The translations under genes were made by a program, and so were the position numbers. Of a DNA stretch of 64,000 nucleotides, positions 24,167 through 34,209 are shown in pieces. Every line of letters begins with the position of its first letter. Within the stretch, counting starts at the first letter, position 1. The stretch covers positions 160,812-224,811 of the forward strand of contig JBBHKE010002729.1 in the NCBI GenBank assembly GCA_037447655.1, written 5' to 3'. The DNA comes from Zygnema cylindricum (lineage: Eukaryota > Streptophyta > Zygnematophyceae > Zygnematales > Zygnemataceae). The notes under the pieces are model-generated. The model saw nothing but the letters and a program-made list of their open reading frames with translations. It was not told the DNA's origin and ran no database searches.

Positions 24167-25589
24167 AGATAAAAACGTCAAGTTCTTGGGGAAACAAAAA
24201 AAAAACAAATGACGCCAAGATTTTCTGTTTTTTTTCCCTTATTTTTTATTTTTTACTTTTTTTCTTCTTTTATTTTGTTAATAAAACACTGGAATTATTA
24301 AAAAACAAAAGTTTTGATACCCATAATAAACAAATACTTTTCTTTGGAAATAATACATTTGGGATAAAAAATAATTGAAAACGGAAAAAATAACACAAAT
24401 TATATTTAAAATTGGTGACAAGCTGACAAATTGAATAAAAATAAAATAATTTCTTTTTCTTCTTCAAATCCAAACTTTTTGTTTAATTACAACCACTCAC
24501 ATCCACACAAATACAATAATAATATTTTTTTTTCCAACCCCTTTTCTTTTCTATTTTTTGTTGGAGTAGAACCGCAGTAAACAAAAAAAAAACAAAGGGG
24601 TTCTTGAACTGCAAAAATAGAAAATAAATAAATGGTAATTAGAAGTACACTTTCCTGCAGAGTAAAGGTGATGAAGTAAAGAAAAAAATAACCTTCACAA
24701 AAAATTAAACGACAAAATAACCAAAAAAAATACAAACTAACAAAGAACATAGTGATACATAGGATTAAGAGAGTTATATACATATACATTTCCAGTGCAT
24801 GTAAAAAAAAAATTCAGATAAACATAAAAACAGTAATAAGAAATTACTAAAAAGATAACAAAAAACTAGAAAACCAGATACTAAATATTAATAATATAAA
24901 AAGCAATATCGGATGTGCAACATTTTCAATATTTCCCAGTTAAGAAAAACGTGTGTCTTTCTTTTTTTTTGTTTATGCACTTCAAAACAAAAGTAGCAAG
25001 AAAAAAAAATTACAACTTACATTTTTTTCTTCGTTGATTTTCTGTCGAGAACATTGACGGAAAAAGAAAAGGACGACAAAAAAAAAAAAAATCTAGAATC
25101 TTGGAAAAAAACATTATATTTTCTTTGAAAAAAAAATATGGGACATATTTTGAGAGAAACAATGTACAGATAACCTTTTTCTTCTTTCCAAACTTTCCTT
25201 TCTAAATCTTTGTTAGTTTTTCTTTCAAACAAACCTTTAGTTCTAATCCTTTTTTTCCATCGAAATTAGACCATACCACACAAAACCACTCTCGCTCCAA
25301 AGTTTTTTTCTAACTTTCGGAGTTTAATTTTGAAACAGATTTTCTTGGATCAAAAGGTGTTTCTTTTTTTTTTCTTTGGGCAACTAAAAATGTCCAATCC
25401 TTATTCGGTTTTTTTTTTATCTCTTTTATGACTTTTATTTTAGCAAACTCGAAATGATTGTCAAAAAGAAATATTCAGATTCGTTTTCTCCTAAAGGATC
25501 AGTCAATCCGAGGATCGATCGATCCATCGAACTTCATCGATAAAGACGTCAAATCCAGGATCAGCATCAAGATCAATCCTAAATTAATG
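24167..25589. other. AT-rich DNA, no gene recognised
   Basis: Long A and T homopolymers and short lysine/phenylalanine-rich frames only. It could be intronic sequence of the minus-strand kinase remnant to its right, but no further kinase exon (for example the block that should follow subdomain XI) was found. Confidence 0.4.
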
Positions 25590-25705
<116 letters not shown>

Positions 25706-25859
25706 CAAAATATATGAAAGAAAAATGAAAAAAGGGATTCGATGAGGGAAGAAAAATTAAATAAGGCATTTCATTTTTATGTTACATTTTCCTTTTGATT
25801 GTCAATGCTTTTTTGTTTTTTTATATCTGAAATCTCTTTCAATGCCGTCCAGTCAGCAA

Positions 25860-26200
25860 ACAACTTTTTTACTGTTTAGTCAATTTTGGTCAACTTTGGT
25901 CAATTTTGGTAAATTGATTGACAATATGGTATATTTGGGTCAATTTCGATCAAATTCCAGTCAATTTTGGATAGTTTTCTGGTCAATTAGAGTTAATATT
26001 GGTTAGAGTTGGTGAATTTTGGTGAATTCCAGTCAATGTTGGTCAATTTATGGTTATTAGTTAATTTTGGTCAATATTGGTCAATTATGGTCGCAATATT
26101 CGTAAATTGTGGCCAAAATTAATCAGTCTTGCATAGTTTCTTCATCAAATGTGGTCAATACTAGCAAATTTCGGATCAATTTTGATCAATTATTGGTAAA
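25860..26200. repeat. Degenerate GGTCAATTTT minisatellite
   Basis: Roughly twenty variants of a 10-12 bp unit GGTCAATTTT occur in direct orientation with spacing changes. No coding frame. Confidence 0.85.
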
Positions 26201-26235
26201 TACTGCACTTTAAAATTAAGAAATTCACTCCTCAC

Positions 26236-26534
26236 CTAAAATCTCCATCGGCGTAATCCAGTCTGCCGGCAAACATTTTAGCATTGCCCGAATCAAATCT
26301 CGGATATCTCTCGAAACTTTCGTCCACAAGCCATTGTCCACGTCCAGAAGATGCGTACAAATAACATTGAAAATTTCGGGTACGGAGGTCGCACAAGAAG
26401 GGGGTATTCCCAATAATAAAATACAAAGAATAAATCCGAAGGACCAAATATTGGATTCAAGAGAAGAAACCCCTTTTTTCAACTTTCCGGGGAGCCGTAA
26501 TGAGGGGTACCCACGATTTCCGCCAGTTCTAGGG
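26236..26534 (-). pseudogene. Kinase-domain exon (subdomains VIII-XI), frameshifted
   Basis: Read on the minus strand, a polypyrimidine tract and TCCCAG (26535-26540) precede an exon encoding EIVGTPHYGSPE, then (after a one-base frame change) LKKG, LESNIWSFGFIL, LLLGIPP, VSRDIRDLIRAMLKCLPAD and ITPMEIL. It ends at a GTGAG donor (26231-26235). These are the activation-segment end, the D-x-WS-x-G block (here N-x-WSFG) and subdomain XI of a CaMK/CDPK-type Ser/Thr kinase. The expected Arg in the D-R-I-T block is Trp. The frame change lies at CCGGAAAG (about 26487) and is also present in the duplicate at 27391-27527, so it predates the duplication. The catalytic-loop exon was not found; the remnant cannot encode a working kinase. 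Confidence 0.75.
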
Positions 26535-26815
26535 CTGGGAAGAGAGAGAGAGAGACAAGAAAAGTAGTTTTCAGTAAGGGAGAGAGAGAGGGGAGGAAGG
26601 GAGAGGGAGAGAGAAAAGAGAAACAATAGTGTTCACTAAGAGAGAGAGAGAGAGAGAGAGGGAGAGCGAGAAAGAGAAGGGGGGACCAGAGAGGGGGGGA
26701 AGCGGGAGAGGGAGAGAAAGAGAGACAGAAGGGGGGAGGGGGAAAGAGGGAGGGAAAGAGGAGGGAAAGAGGGAGGGCGGGAGGGAGGGAGAGATAGAGA
26801 GAGAGAGAGAGTCGG
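26535..26815. repeat. GA-rich repeat in kinase intron
   Basis: On the minus strand this is the pyrimidine tract upstream of the kinase exon. It contains one unit each of the motifs GTAGTTTTCAGTAAGGG and ACAATAGTGTTCACTAAG that are amplified at 27534-29010. Confidence 0.85.
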
Positions 26816-27255
26816 ATCTTAGTTCTTGTAGGTCTACTATTGTTAGTGTAGATCTGATTCCGGTTCAGAAATATTATATTTTCACATGATGACGTCAGCA
26901 GGACAAACGTACTAAAAACCGTACTAAATATGAAGACAGTAAAGACAAAGTCGACCTATATACAGCCAGTCCGTACAAAAAAACATATTTGATAGTTTCC
27001 ACCAGCTGACTCAGGACTTTTGTCTTTTAGTGGCCAGGTAAAGACAAAAATAGAACTGTCGAATGACGACAAAATAGAAGAGGTTACCCGAATCGACTGT
27101 TTTCAATAGTAAGATTTTCCTGTGTATAATACAAGTATTCAATTATATAATACTAGTATTATATTATATAATGCCAGTATCATATTAAATTATGCTAGTA
27201 TACCTCCTCCTCTCTCCTACCCTCCTCCCCTCCCCCCCCTTCCCCCCTTCCTCAC
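26816..27255. other. Intron-like spacer, no gene recognised
   Basis: Lies between two kinase exons on the minus strand. It contains a small AT-rich tandem repeat (TATAATACAAGTATTCAAT-type, 27120-27200) and a C/T-rich stretch beside the exon at 27256. Confidence 0.5.
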
Positions 27256-27298
27256 CTTCCGTATGATACGTCGCCAACCCGAAATCGATCACCTTCAC
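27256..27298 (-). pseudogene. Kinase exon with DFG motif
   Basis: Minus-strand reading gives VKVIDFGLATYHTE, the subdomain VII DFG Mg2+-binding motif with a hydrophobic lead. It is followed by a GTGAGG donor at 27250-27255. The exon ends one base into a codon, and the exon at 26534 begins with the two bases that complete it (GCC, Ala). Splicing would therefore give a continuous path from DFG to GTPHYGSPE in the right kinase order, strong evidence that both belong to one former gene. The upstream boundary is uncertain because the preceding sequence is purine-rich and has no clear acceptor. Confidence 0.65.
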
Positions 27299-27390
27299 TC
27301 TCCACCCCTCCCTCCCCCTCCCTCTCCCTCCCTCCCCAGGAAGCTGCCAACCCTTTCGAGTTCTGCGACATCGTGACGACCACCACCCAC

Positions 27391-27527
27391 AAGGGGGTAT
27401 TCCCAATAATAAAATACAAAGAATAAATCCGAAGGACCAAATATTGGATTCAAGAGAAGAAACCCCTTTTTTCAACTTTCCGGGGAGCCGTAATGAGGGG
27501 TACCCACGATTTCCGCCAGTTCTAGGG
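27391..27527 (-). pseudogene. Partial duplicate of the kinase exon
   Basis: Virtually identical to 26398-26534, including the frame change, the TCCCAG acceptor and flanking pyrimidine tract. It stops at GGGAATACCCCC and is joined to unrelated sequence. It lies upstream of the DFG exon on the coding strand, the wrong order for a kinase, so it is a recent partial tandem duplication (offset 993 bp) and not an alternative exon. Confidence 0.75.
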
Positions 27528-27533
27528 CTGGGA

Positions 27534-27638
27534 AGAGAGAGAGAGAGACAAGAAAAGTAGTTTTCATTAAGGGCGAGAGAGAGGGGGGGGGGGGGGAGGG
27601 AGAGGGAGAGAGAGAAAAGAGAAAACAATAGTGTTCAC

Positions 27639-27671
<33 letters not shown>

Positions 27672-28125
27672 AGAAAAGAAGTTTTCAGTAAGGGAGAGAG
27701 AGAGGGAGGGGGAAGGGAGAGGGAGAGAGAGAGAGAGAAAAGAGAAAACAATAGTGTTCACTAAGAGAGAGAGAGAGAGAGACAAGAAAAGTAGTTTTCA
27801 GTAAGGGAGAGAGAGAGGGGGGGCGAAGGGAGAGGGAGAGGGAGAGAGAGAAAAGAGAAAACAATAGTGTTCACTAAGAGAGAGAGAGAGAGAGAGAAGA
27901 AAAATTGTTCTCAGTAAGGGAGAGACAGAGGGGGGGAGAGGGAGAGGGGGAGAGAGAAAAGAGAAAAAAGGTGTTCCCTAAGAGAGAGAGAGAGGGAGAG
28001 AGAAAAGGGGGGGAGAGGGGGGAGGGAGAGAGAGAGAGAGAGACACAAGAAAAGTAGTTTTCGGTAAGGGAGAGAGAGAGAGGGGGGAGAGGGAGAGAGA
28101 GAAAAGAGTAAACAATAGTGTTCCC

Positions 28126-28178
<53 letters not shown>

Positions 28179-28410
28179 CAGTTTTCAGAAGGGGAGAGAC
28201 AGAGGGGGGGGGAGGGAGAGGGAGAGAGAGAAAAGAGAAAAAAGGTGTTCGCTAAGAGAGAGAGAGAGAGGGAGAGAAAGTAAAGGGGGGGAGAGGGGGG
28301 GAGGGGGAGAGAGAGAGAGAGAGACACAAAAAAAGTAGTTTTCAGTGAGGGAGAGAATACGGGGGGGAAGGGAGAGGGAGAGAGAGAAAAGAGAAAACAA
28401 CAGTGTTCAC

Positions 28411-28449
<39 letters not shown>

Positions 28450-28716
28450 AGAAGAGGGAGAGGGAGAGAGAGAGAGAGAGAGAGAAAAGAAAGAGGGAGA
28501 GGGAGAGGGAGAGAGAGAGAGAGAGTAAAAGTAGTTTTCAGTAAGGGAGAGAGAGGGAGAGGGAAGGGAGAGAGCGTGAGAGAAAAGAGAAAACAATAGT
28601 ATTCACAGAGGGAGAGAGAGAAAGAGAGAGAGAGACAGAAGGAAAGTAGTTTTCAGTAAGGGAGAGAGAGAGGGAGAGAGAGAGAGGGAAAAGAAGGGGG
28701 GGAGGGGGGGAGGGGG

Positions 28717-28768
<52 letters not shown>

Positions 28769-28930
28769 GGAGAGAGAGATAGAGAAAGAGAAAGAGAAAA
28801 CAAGAGAAAGGAGGGAGAGGGAGAGAGAGAGAGTAAAAGTAGTTGTCGGTAAGGGAGACAGAGAAGGGGAGGGAAGGGAGTGGGAGAGAGAAAATAGAGA
28901 ATACAATAGTGTTCACTGAGAGTGAGAGAA

Positions 28931-28965
<35 letters not shown>

Positions 28966-29010
28966 AGGAAAGTAGTTTTCAGTAAGGGAGAGAGTGGGGG
29001 TGGGGGAAAG
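27534..29010. repeat. GA-rich minisatellite with two alternating motifs
   Basis: Variants of GTAGTTTTCAGTAAGGG recur about eleven times (near 27555, 27674, 27789, 27903, 28048, 28176, 28333, 28529, 28644, 28838 and 28972). They alternate with variants of ACAATAGTGTTCACTAAG (about nine), separated by GAGAGA and G-rich runs. Unit length varies from about 110 to 190 bp. The arrangement matches the intron tract beside the kinase exon. Ser/Leu-rich frames on the minus strand and Arg/Glu-rich frames on plus are artefacts. Confidence 0.9.
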
Positions 29011-29302
29011 GAGCACATATATACGTATGTATATATATATGTATATATGTATATACTGTATACACGTAATTATGATAATGATAATGCTAATAATAACAAT
29101 TACATAACAACAACAATAATAACATCATTTACAGACTAAATTAAGCAAGATTGAAAAAAAAATATGCATTTTGTAAATCGTTTTCAGTACACACTAATTT
29201 TGGTGAAATGGTAAAAAATAAAACAAAAAACAAACAGAAAAAAAAGAAAAAACAATAAAAAAAACACAATTCAGATTAAATAAAATAAACTTAAATCCGC
29301 AC
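29011..29302. other. AT-rich spacer, no gene recognised
   Basis: Contains short AT/GT-alternating and AAT-rich runs (29017-29120). If the methyltransferase fragment to the right is real this would be its next intron. No following exon was found. Confidence 0.4.
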
Positions 29303-29640
29303 CTCAAACATTTCAATCGACAAAATTCGATCGAATTTTTCATCCCGCCTCGAAGTTGTTAATATCAGCATTGACAATTGTCACGTTGGTCAAACCTTTG
29401 GTCAAACAAAGACAGAAAAAAAAAGTAGAGAAAGAAATGTAGAGAGAGAGAGAGATGGAGAGAGTTAGAGAGAGCGAGTTAGAGAGCAAGAGACAGAAGG
29501 TGAGAAAAAGCACAACAACAATAATCCATTCAAAATTGTAATAACTCAGTGTTCTCTTTTTCTCCCCCACCCAAAAAAAAAAGAAAAAAAAAACTCACTC
29601 GCATTGTTCCTCAACATCTGTCTTCCACGTCGCCAAATCC
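29303..29640 (-). pseudogene. Methyltransferase fragment (CFA synthase/coclaurine N-MTase-like)
   Basis: On the minus strand, 29396-29303 encodes GLTNVTIVNADINNFEAG and then, one base out of frame, KFDRILSIEMFE, ending at a GTGCGG donor. This order matches the plant coclaurine N-methyltransferase-like/cyclopropane-fatty-acid-synthase fold: the NVxIIxADIxxFE block (SAM-binding acidic strand) followed by YDRIxSIEMFEHM. A likely upstream piece, ending EEQCE next to a GTGAGT donor at 29592-29597, fits the IEEQC helix that precedes GLxNV in this family, with an intron between. The frame change is at GGCGGGATG (about 29343-29351). No catalytic remainder was found, and the upstream exon junction does not resolve into one clean frame. 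Confidence 0.55.
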
Positions 29641-29765
29641 CAAAAAAACAAAAAAAAAAACAGAAAAAAAAAACAAAACAAATCAAAATCGTACTCTACG
29701 TTCTGAATTTCAAAAAGAAACCTCGACTCAATCCCACAGGCAAAAAACAGTGACATCATCTCAGT

Positions 29766-30170
29766 ATGACAGAAGAGGCAAAATTAAACTCTAAGCGAAG
29801 GCCTTACCATTGTAGAGGGAGAAAGGAGGGCGGACAGCATGTACTATTGAAGTACAGCGCCAAACTGAACTTCAAACCCAAACCGAGGTCACAGGCTCTT
29901 ATAGCATTCCTTGTTCGCCCCACCCGAGAAGGAGAGTCTTCTGGTCTCCTTTGTCTGAAAACAAAGACAAAGAGGTCAAAAAGGATCTACACCGATAAAA
30001 GTAAAAATCATCGAGAGCAAAACAGATTAACCAACCTTCAACCAACCTACAATCAGTTACAATGTCACAAAAGGCTCGGTCACCTACACAACAACGGAAT
30101 GCGAAAATTAATCAAAGGCAATCTCGTCAATACTAGTATGAAGGATTCACCGGAATCGTGCCAGGGATGA
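29766..30170 (+). pseudogene. Ty1/copia polyprotein remnant, GAG-pre-integrase part
   Basis: The last third reads CHKRLGHLHNNGMRKLIKGNLV, which has the layout of the copia GAG-pre-integrase motif (H-RLGH-x(n)-L-x-K-x-LV). The usual leading W is C here. Lys/Arg-rich sequence precedes it and no protease motif (D-S/T-G) is visible. The frame stops at 30168, after which integrase sequence continues in another frame. It opens a plus-strand copia remnant that extends to about 32410. Confidence 0.65.
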
Positions 30171-31154
30171 AAGATGGGGAAATTTTATTGACTCCACTTC
30201 CCTCAAACTGGAGGGAGAAGGGCTAGCTGGTCCCTCGAGCTAATAAATTTTGATGCGTGGGGACCGACGAGGGTCCCCTCATGCAGCGGAAAGAGATACA
30301 TGGTGACTTTCATCGACGACTACACAAGAATGACACACATCTACCTACTTCGTAAGAAAAGCGAAGTATTTGAGCATTTCAAAATGTTCAAAGTTGCAGC
30401 AAAGAAGAGACAAGGAGTACAAATCTCATGCCTTAGGAGCGAAAATGGAGGAGAATACATCCTCAGAATTTAAGAATTGACAGAGTTGTCTAATAGCATG
30501 ATGGTGCTTCACAAGACGAGTCCCGAAGCAAAAAAAGCAGCAAAAGAAGGAAAAGAAGAAACAGAAGAAGAAGAAAAAGCAGAAAAGGAAGCAGGAGTAG
30601 CAGGAGTAGAAGCAGAAGACGAAGCAAAAGCAAAAGAAAAAGCAGAAGAAGAGGTAGAAGACGAAGCAGAAGTAGAAACAGAAGAAGCAGGAGCAAAAGA
30701 AGCAACAGAAAAGAAGCAGAAATAATTCTAGAGAGAAGCAATCTACACAGCTGTGTACCTGCACAATAGATGCCCATTCGAGAAATGGCATGGACATTGT
30801 CCTAACATTTCACATCTAAAGTTGTTTGGAAGCAAAGCCTACGTCTTCGACCACAACAACAAAGGATGAAAACTATCCCTAAAAGCCAAAGGAGTGTATT
30901 TAGGCTACGATGCGAGCAGCAAAGCCTATCAGGTGTTGAGCAATGAAACGAAGAAGATCATGATTAGCAGAAATGTCAAATTTGGCGAACGAGTGATGCG
31001 CTTCACTGGGAATCAAGGAGAGGGGATCAAAAATTCACCCACATATGATGACTCGTCCCCCAGCGATGAAGAGTCAATCAAGGAGACAAGGAGGGAGAGC
31101 ACACCCTCAAGAGAAACACCTCCAGTCGACACTCTTAAAGCCGAGCAGACATAA
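30171..31154 (+). pseudogene. Ty1/copia integrase remnant with inserted repeat
   Basis: After stops near 30200-30215, the frame encodes INFDAWGP, KRYMVTFIDDYTRMTHIYLL and LRSENGGEY: the first catalytic Asp region and the block that should hold the second Asp (here Glu, S-E-N). The segment that normally carries the PYTPQQNGVAER region is replaced by a Lys/Glu/Ala-coding repeat (about 30525-30720). Beyond it AIYTAVYLHNRCPF, HLKLFGSKAYVF and KGVYLGYD give the integrase C-terminal blocks, followed by a diverged linker. A stop occurs at 30868 (TGA). It is a dead element. Confidence 0.75.
30520..30725 (+). repeat. GAAGCA/GAAGAA repeat inside copia integrase
   Basis: About 200 bp of GAAGCA, GAAGAA and AAAGCA triplet-phased repeats encode an Ala/Glu/Lys stretch in the plus frame (30477-30722). 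The mirror frame on the minus strand is a Leu-rich artefact. Confidence 0.9.
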
Positions 31155-31399
31155 AAGCCGTCAGAACATCAAAGCGTTGAGAAAGACTCACAGGAACGAG
31201 GAGAAGTTGAGGAGGATGCAACAAAAACAGAAAACAAAACCGAAAAAGAAAACATTGCAAGAGAAACTCACCTCAAAACTTCTTGCACAAAACAGTCGCA
31301 CGAGGAATCCTCTGACCAAACTTGACGAATGGATAGAGACGACCAAAATTCCAAGGAAGAAATTTGCAGATATGGTACAAGCAGAAGGACCGCCCACAC

Positions 31400-32410
31400 T
31401 CTAGGGCGTCTTTGCCGGCGAAGACTGTGACAAGTGGAAGGTAACTGTTAACGAGGAGATGTCGTGTATCATGAAGAAAAATACTTCGACGTTGGAGGAC
31501 TTAGTACAAGGAAGGAAATCAATCGAGAGTAAGTGGACATTCAAAATTAAAAGAAATGTTGACGGAACGATCGAGAGATATAAAGCACGACTCGTCGCAA
31601 AAGGTTACAGCCAAAAAGAAGGAATCGACTATCAAGAGACGTTTGCACCAGTGGTAAAGTTTACCTCAGTGAAAGCCCTTCTTACACTTGGAGCAAAATA
31701 TGGAAGTAGATATAATATAATATAATAAAAGATATGGAAGTAGAGCAAATGGATGTAAAGACATCATCCTTACATGGAGTTCTCAAGGAGGAGCTATACA
31801 TGAAACAGCCGAGGGCTTTGAAGACCCAATATGTTGACGGCCTCATGATCCTCGGGAAGACGAAGGAAGACATAGCAAACGTAAAGCAAAAGTTATCGTA
31901 AGCTTTTGAAATGAAATATCTCGGCGAGCTGAAACATGTGTTCGTAATAGAAGCAACTCGAGACAGAGAAAGCAAAACCATTTAGCTAACACATAAGAAG
32001 TACATCGGCAAATTATTCACCAACTTATGCCAACGACATTTTGACTCCACTCGAACTAAGCGAGAAGTTCATCAAGGAACTTGAGAGCCTCAAGCAAAGC
32101 TTGTCGGTGCTCTCTTTAGCACGAAGCAGTGGGAGCTTTAACTTATGCCATGAACTGCACACGACCAGATATCTCCACCGCCATCGGATTCCTCAACCGG
32201 TTCCAGCACATACCCGAAAAAACATTGGTTAGCTGCAAAACGAGTGCTTTGCTACCTCAAGGTGACCATCGACCTCACTCTCACTCTCGGTGGTCAACAT
32301 GACAACATTGAAATACATGCATACACAAACGTAGAGGTAGAGTAGGAAGCTGCAAAAAACCGTCATCTTATCCACCATAAAGGGAGAAAACATGGCTGCC
32401 CCGGAACAAT
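31400..32410 (+). pseudogene. Ty1/copia reverse transcriptase/RNase H remnant
   Basis: 31459-31710 encodes [40 protein letters not shown] and [14 protein letters not shown], the N-terminal half of the copia RVT_2 domain. EQMDVKTSSLHGVLKEELYMKQP follows in another frame and jumps directly to QYVDGLMILG, so the finger/palm part between them is deleted and the YVDD box is YVDG. KYLGELKHVF, then (32150-32290, frame-shifted) CTRPDISTAIGFLNRFQHIP and AAKRVLCYLK are the RT thumb/connection blocks. There are multiple stops and frame changes. It belongs to the same remnant as the preceding two entries. Confidence 0.75.
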
Positions 32411-32429
32411 TAGAGATCTTTAAGGTCGA

Positions 32430-33508
32430 TCGGGCAACGATTTTCTAAAGTCCGTTACTCCAGCTCACACCGCCATCTCTAATGTTGCAAAGGCAAGCAC
32501 TTTCGGGTAAACAAATCTCCTCACCAATCTGCATCTGTACATGTATTTCGATGTTTTCATCCTTGCCCCTAAGAGTTATCGAGTCATCAGTTGTCTCTTT
32601 GAAGTAACGAAGCACTCTTTTTACTGCTGACAAATGATGATTTCCAGATTTGTGCACAAAGCGACTGAGAAAATTGACGACAGTGGAGATGTCTGGCATT
32701 GTACAATTGATCGCATAAATTAGTGATTTCAGTACCTCGCGATAAGGAGCATCGACAGGTTTTTTTTTTGGTTCTCCAAGTCCTTCGATGAACCTTTCGC
32801 CTTGTTCTAGTGGAGTTAAGATGCCGATAGCATCCTGAAGATGAAGCCTGATGAGTAACTCTCCTTCCCGAAGTCTTTCACCTCAAATGTTTGTGATAGA
32901 ACTTTTTCCTCCCTTTTTTTTTGTTTTCCTAAGTATTATGAGATTGTCAACATAGATTGCGATGATAATGTTGAGTTTTTTGTTGCTGTAGACGGAGTGG
33001 TTATAACTTAATGAATCCCTCACTTTGCACGAACTCGTCGATTTTAATGTTACAAAGTCGCGGAGATTTGTTTGAATCCATAAAGCGCCTCCGTTAGTTT
33101 GCAAATATTGTGTGGATTCATCAGATCTTCGAAACCTTTTGGTTGTTTAATGTACAACTCCTCTTCAAGCTCTCCGTGCAGAAATGTTATTTTGACATCC
33201 ATTTGTTCCACCTCAATGTCTAAGATTGTTGTAAGTACGAGAAGGGGCACTCACAGAAGTAAATTTTACTCTTACTGCAAATGTTTTTTGTAGTCAATTC
33301 TTTCCTTTTGTGTGGAGCCTTTTGCTACAAGCCTTGCTTTGTACCTTTCATTATACCGTCTGCATTTCTTTTGACCTACAATGTCCACTTAGTGCCGATT
33401 GGTTTTCATCTGGTTTTTCAGTTTTCTTCCTTGTGGCACGTCCTTCAACATCATGTGACGTTTTTAAGGATTGAAGACATTTCGTCATTGAGTGTCGCTT
33501 CTCACTTA
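32430..33508 (-). pseudogene. Ty1/copia reverse transcriptase remnant, opposite strand
   Basis: Minus-strand reading from 33508 gives LNDEMSSILKNVT, KWT-type and KRNADG blocks (frame-shifted), [41 protein letters not shown] and [11 protein letters not shown]. It then gives KLNIIIAIYVDNLIIL (the YVDD box mutated to YVDN) and finally PDISTVVNFLSRFVHKSGNHH with AVKRVLRYFKE. These are RVT_2 blocks in correct order, so this is a fuller RT than the plus-strand neighbour. Several frame changes and stops make it inactive. It faces the plus-strand copia remnant tail to tail with only about 30 bp between them. Confidence 0.75.
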
Positions 33509-33509
33509 G

Positions 33510-34203
33510 CGCCCTCAATATGTTCGAAAAATCGAATTATCAATGGCGAAGGTGGAAAGCCGAGGCGGCTGAGGGAGATCCGAGCAAAGAACACATTGAT
33601 ACGAGGCTTGGTAGATAACCAGCTCAGAAATGTGAGTCGATCCAAAACCTCTTCAGAGATCTGCGCGTCAATAGCAGCAACCCACAAGCTAGCGGAAATA
33701 ACACGTATTAAGTTGGGAAAGACGTTAATGACAACAATCGATCTAGATGGTATTTCCATAGAGGCTTACACCTCCAGCTACACAAATCAAAGCCAATGTA
33801 GTCCGCTTCACTCTCCTCATGAACATTAAGATAACTCTCTTGATGCTTTCCCTGTCGATGGAGTTTAACATATACTCATTTTTTTGGCTAAAAGGGACAT
33901 TGTCTTTTGGAAAAAGAATGGAGTTGTCAAGATCATGTTGAAGGACGAGTTCAACAAGCGGATCATGTCAAATCGCGAACCCCACACCGAGAATTATCCA
34001 TTTGCGTCTGCAAACACGAAGAACGGAGGCAAAAACAAGCGAGATTATCAGAACAAGGATGAAAAACAGATAAAAAATGTTTGTACTACGACGAACCAAA
34101 CCATTTTATCTCAGTTTGTCGAAAAGATACCTTGACAAGCTACATGAGAAGAAGACGAGACAAAGTTGAACAAGGAAAGGCAAAAGGGAAAGAAATTGCG
34201 AAC
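33510..34203 (+). pseudogene. Ty1/copia gag remnant with mutated zinc knuckle
   Basis: Frame 33540-33780 has a gag-like helical stretch (LVDNQLRNVSRSKTSSEICA). 33884-34200 ends with a CCHC knuckle region reading C-L-Y-Y-D-E-P-N-H-F-I-S-V-C. The second Cys of C-x2-C-x4-H-x4-C is Tyr (TAC for TGC, a single G-to-A change). The frame at the knuckle runs to a TAA at 34204. It abuts the opposite-strand RT remnant at 33508, so it is not that element's own gag in normal order. Confidence 0.6.
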
Positions 34204-34209
34204 TAACAA

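Noticed and set aside
23523-24378. Frames of 170-250 codons across the N gap
   Set aside because: Composed mostly of unknown residues. They are gap artefacts.
27185-29018. Many Ser/Leu-rich and Arg/Glu-rich frames
   Set aside because: Products of GA/CT repeats. Only the short kinase exons inside them carry domain sequence.
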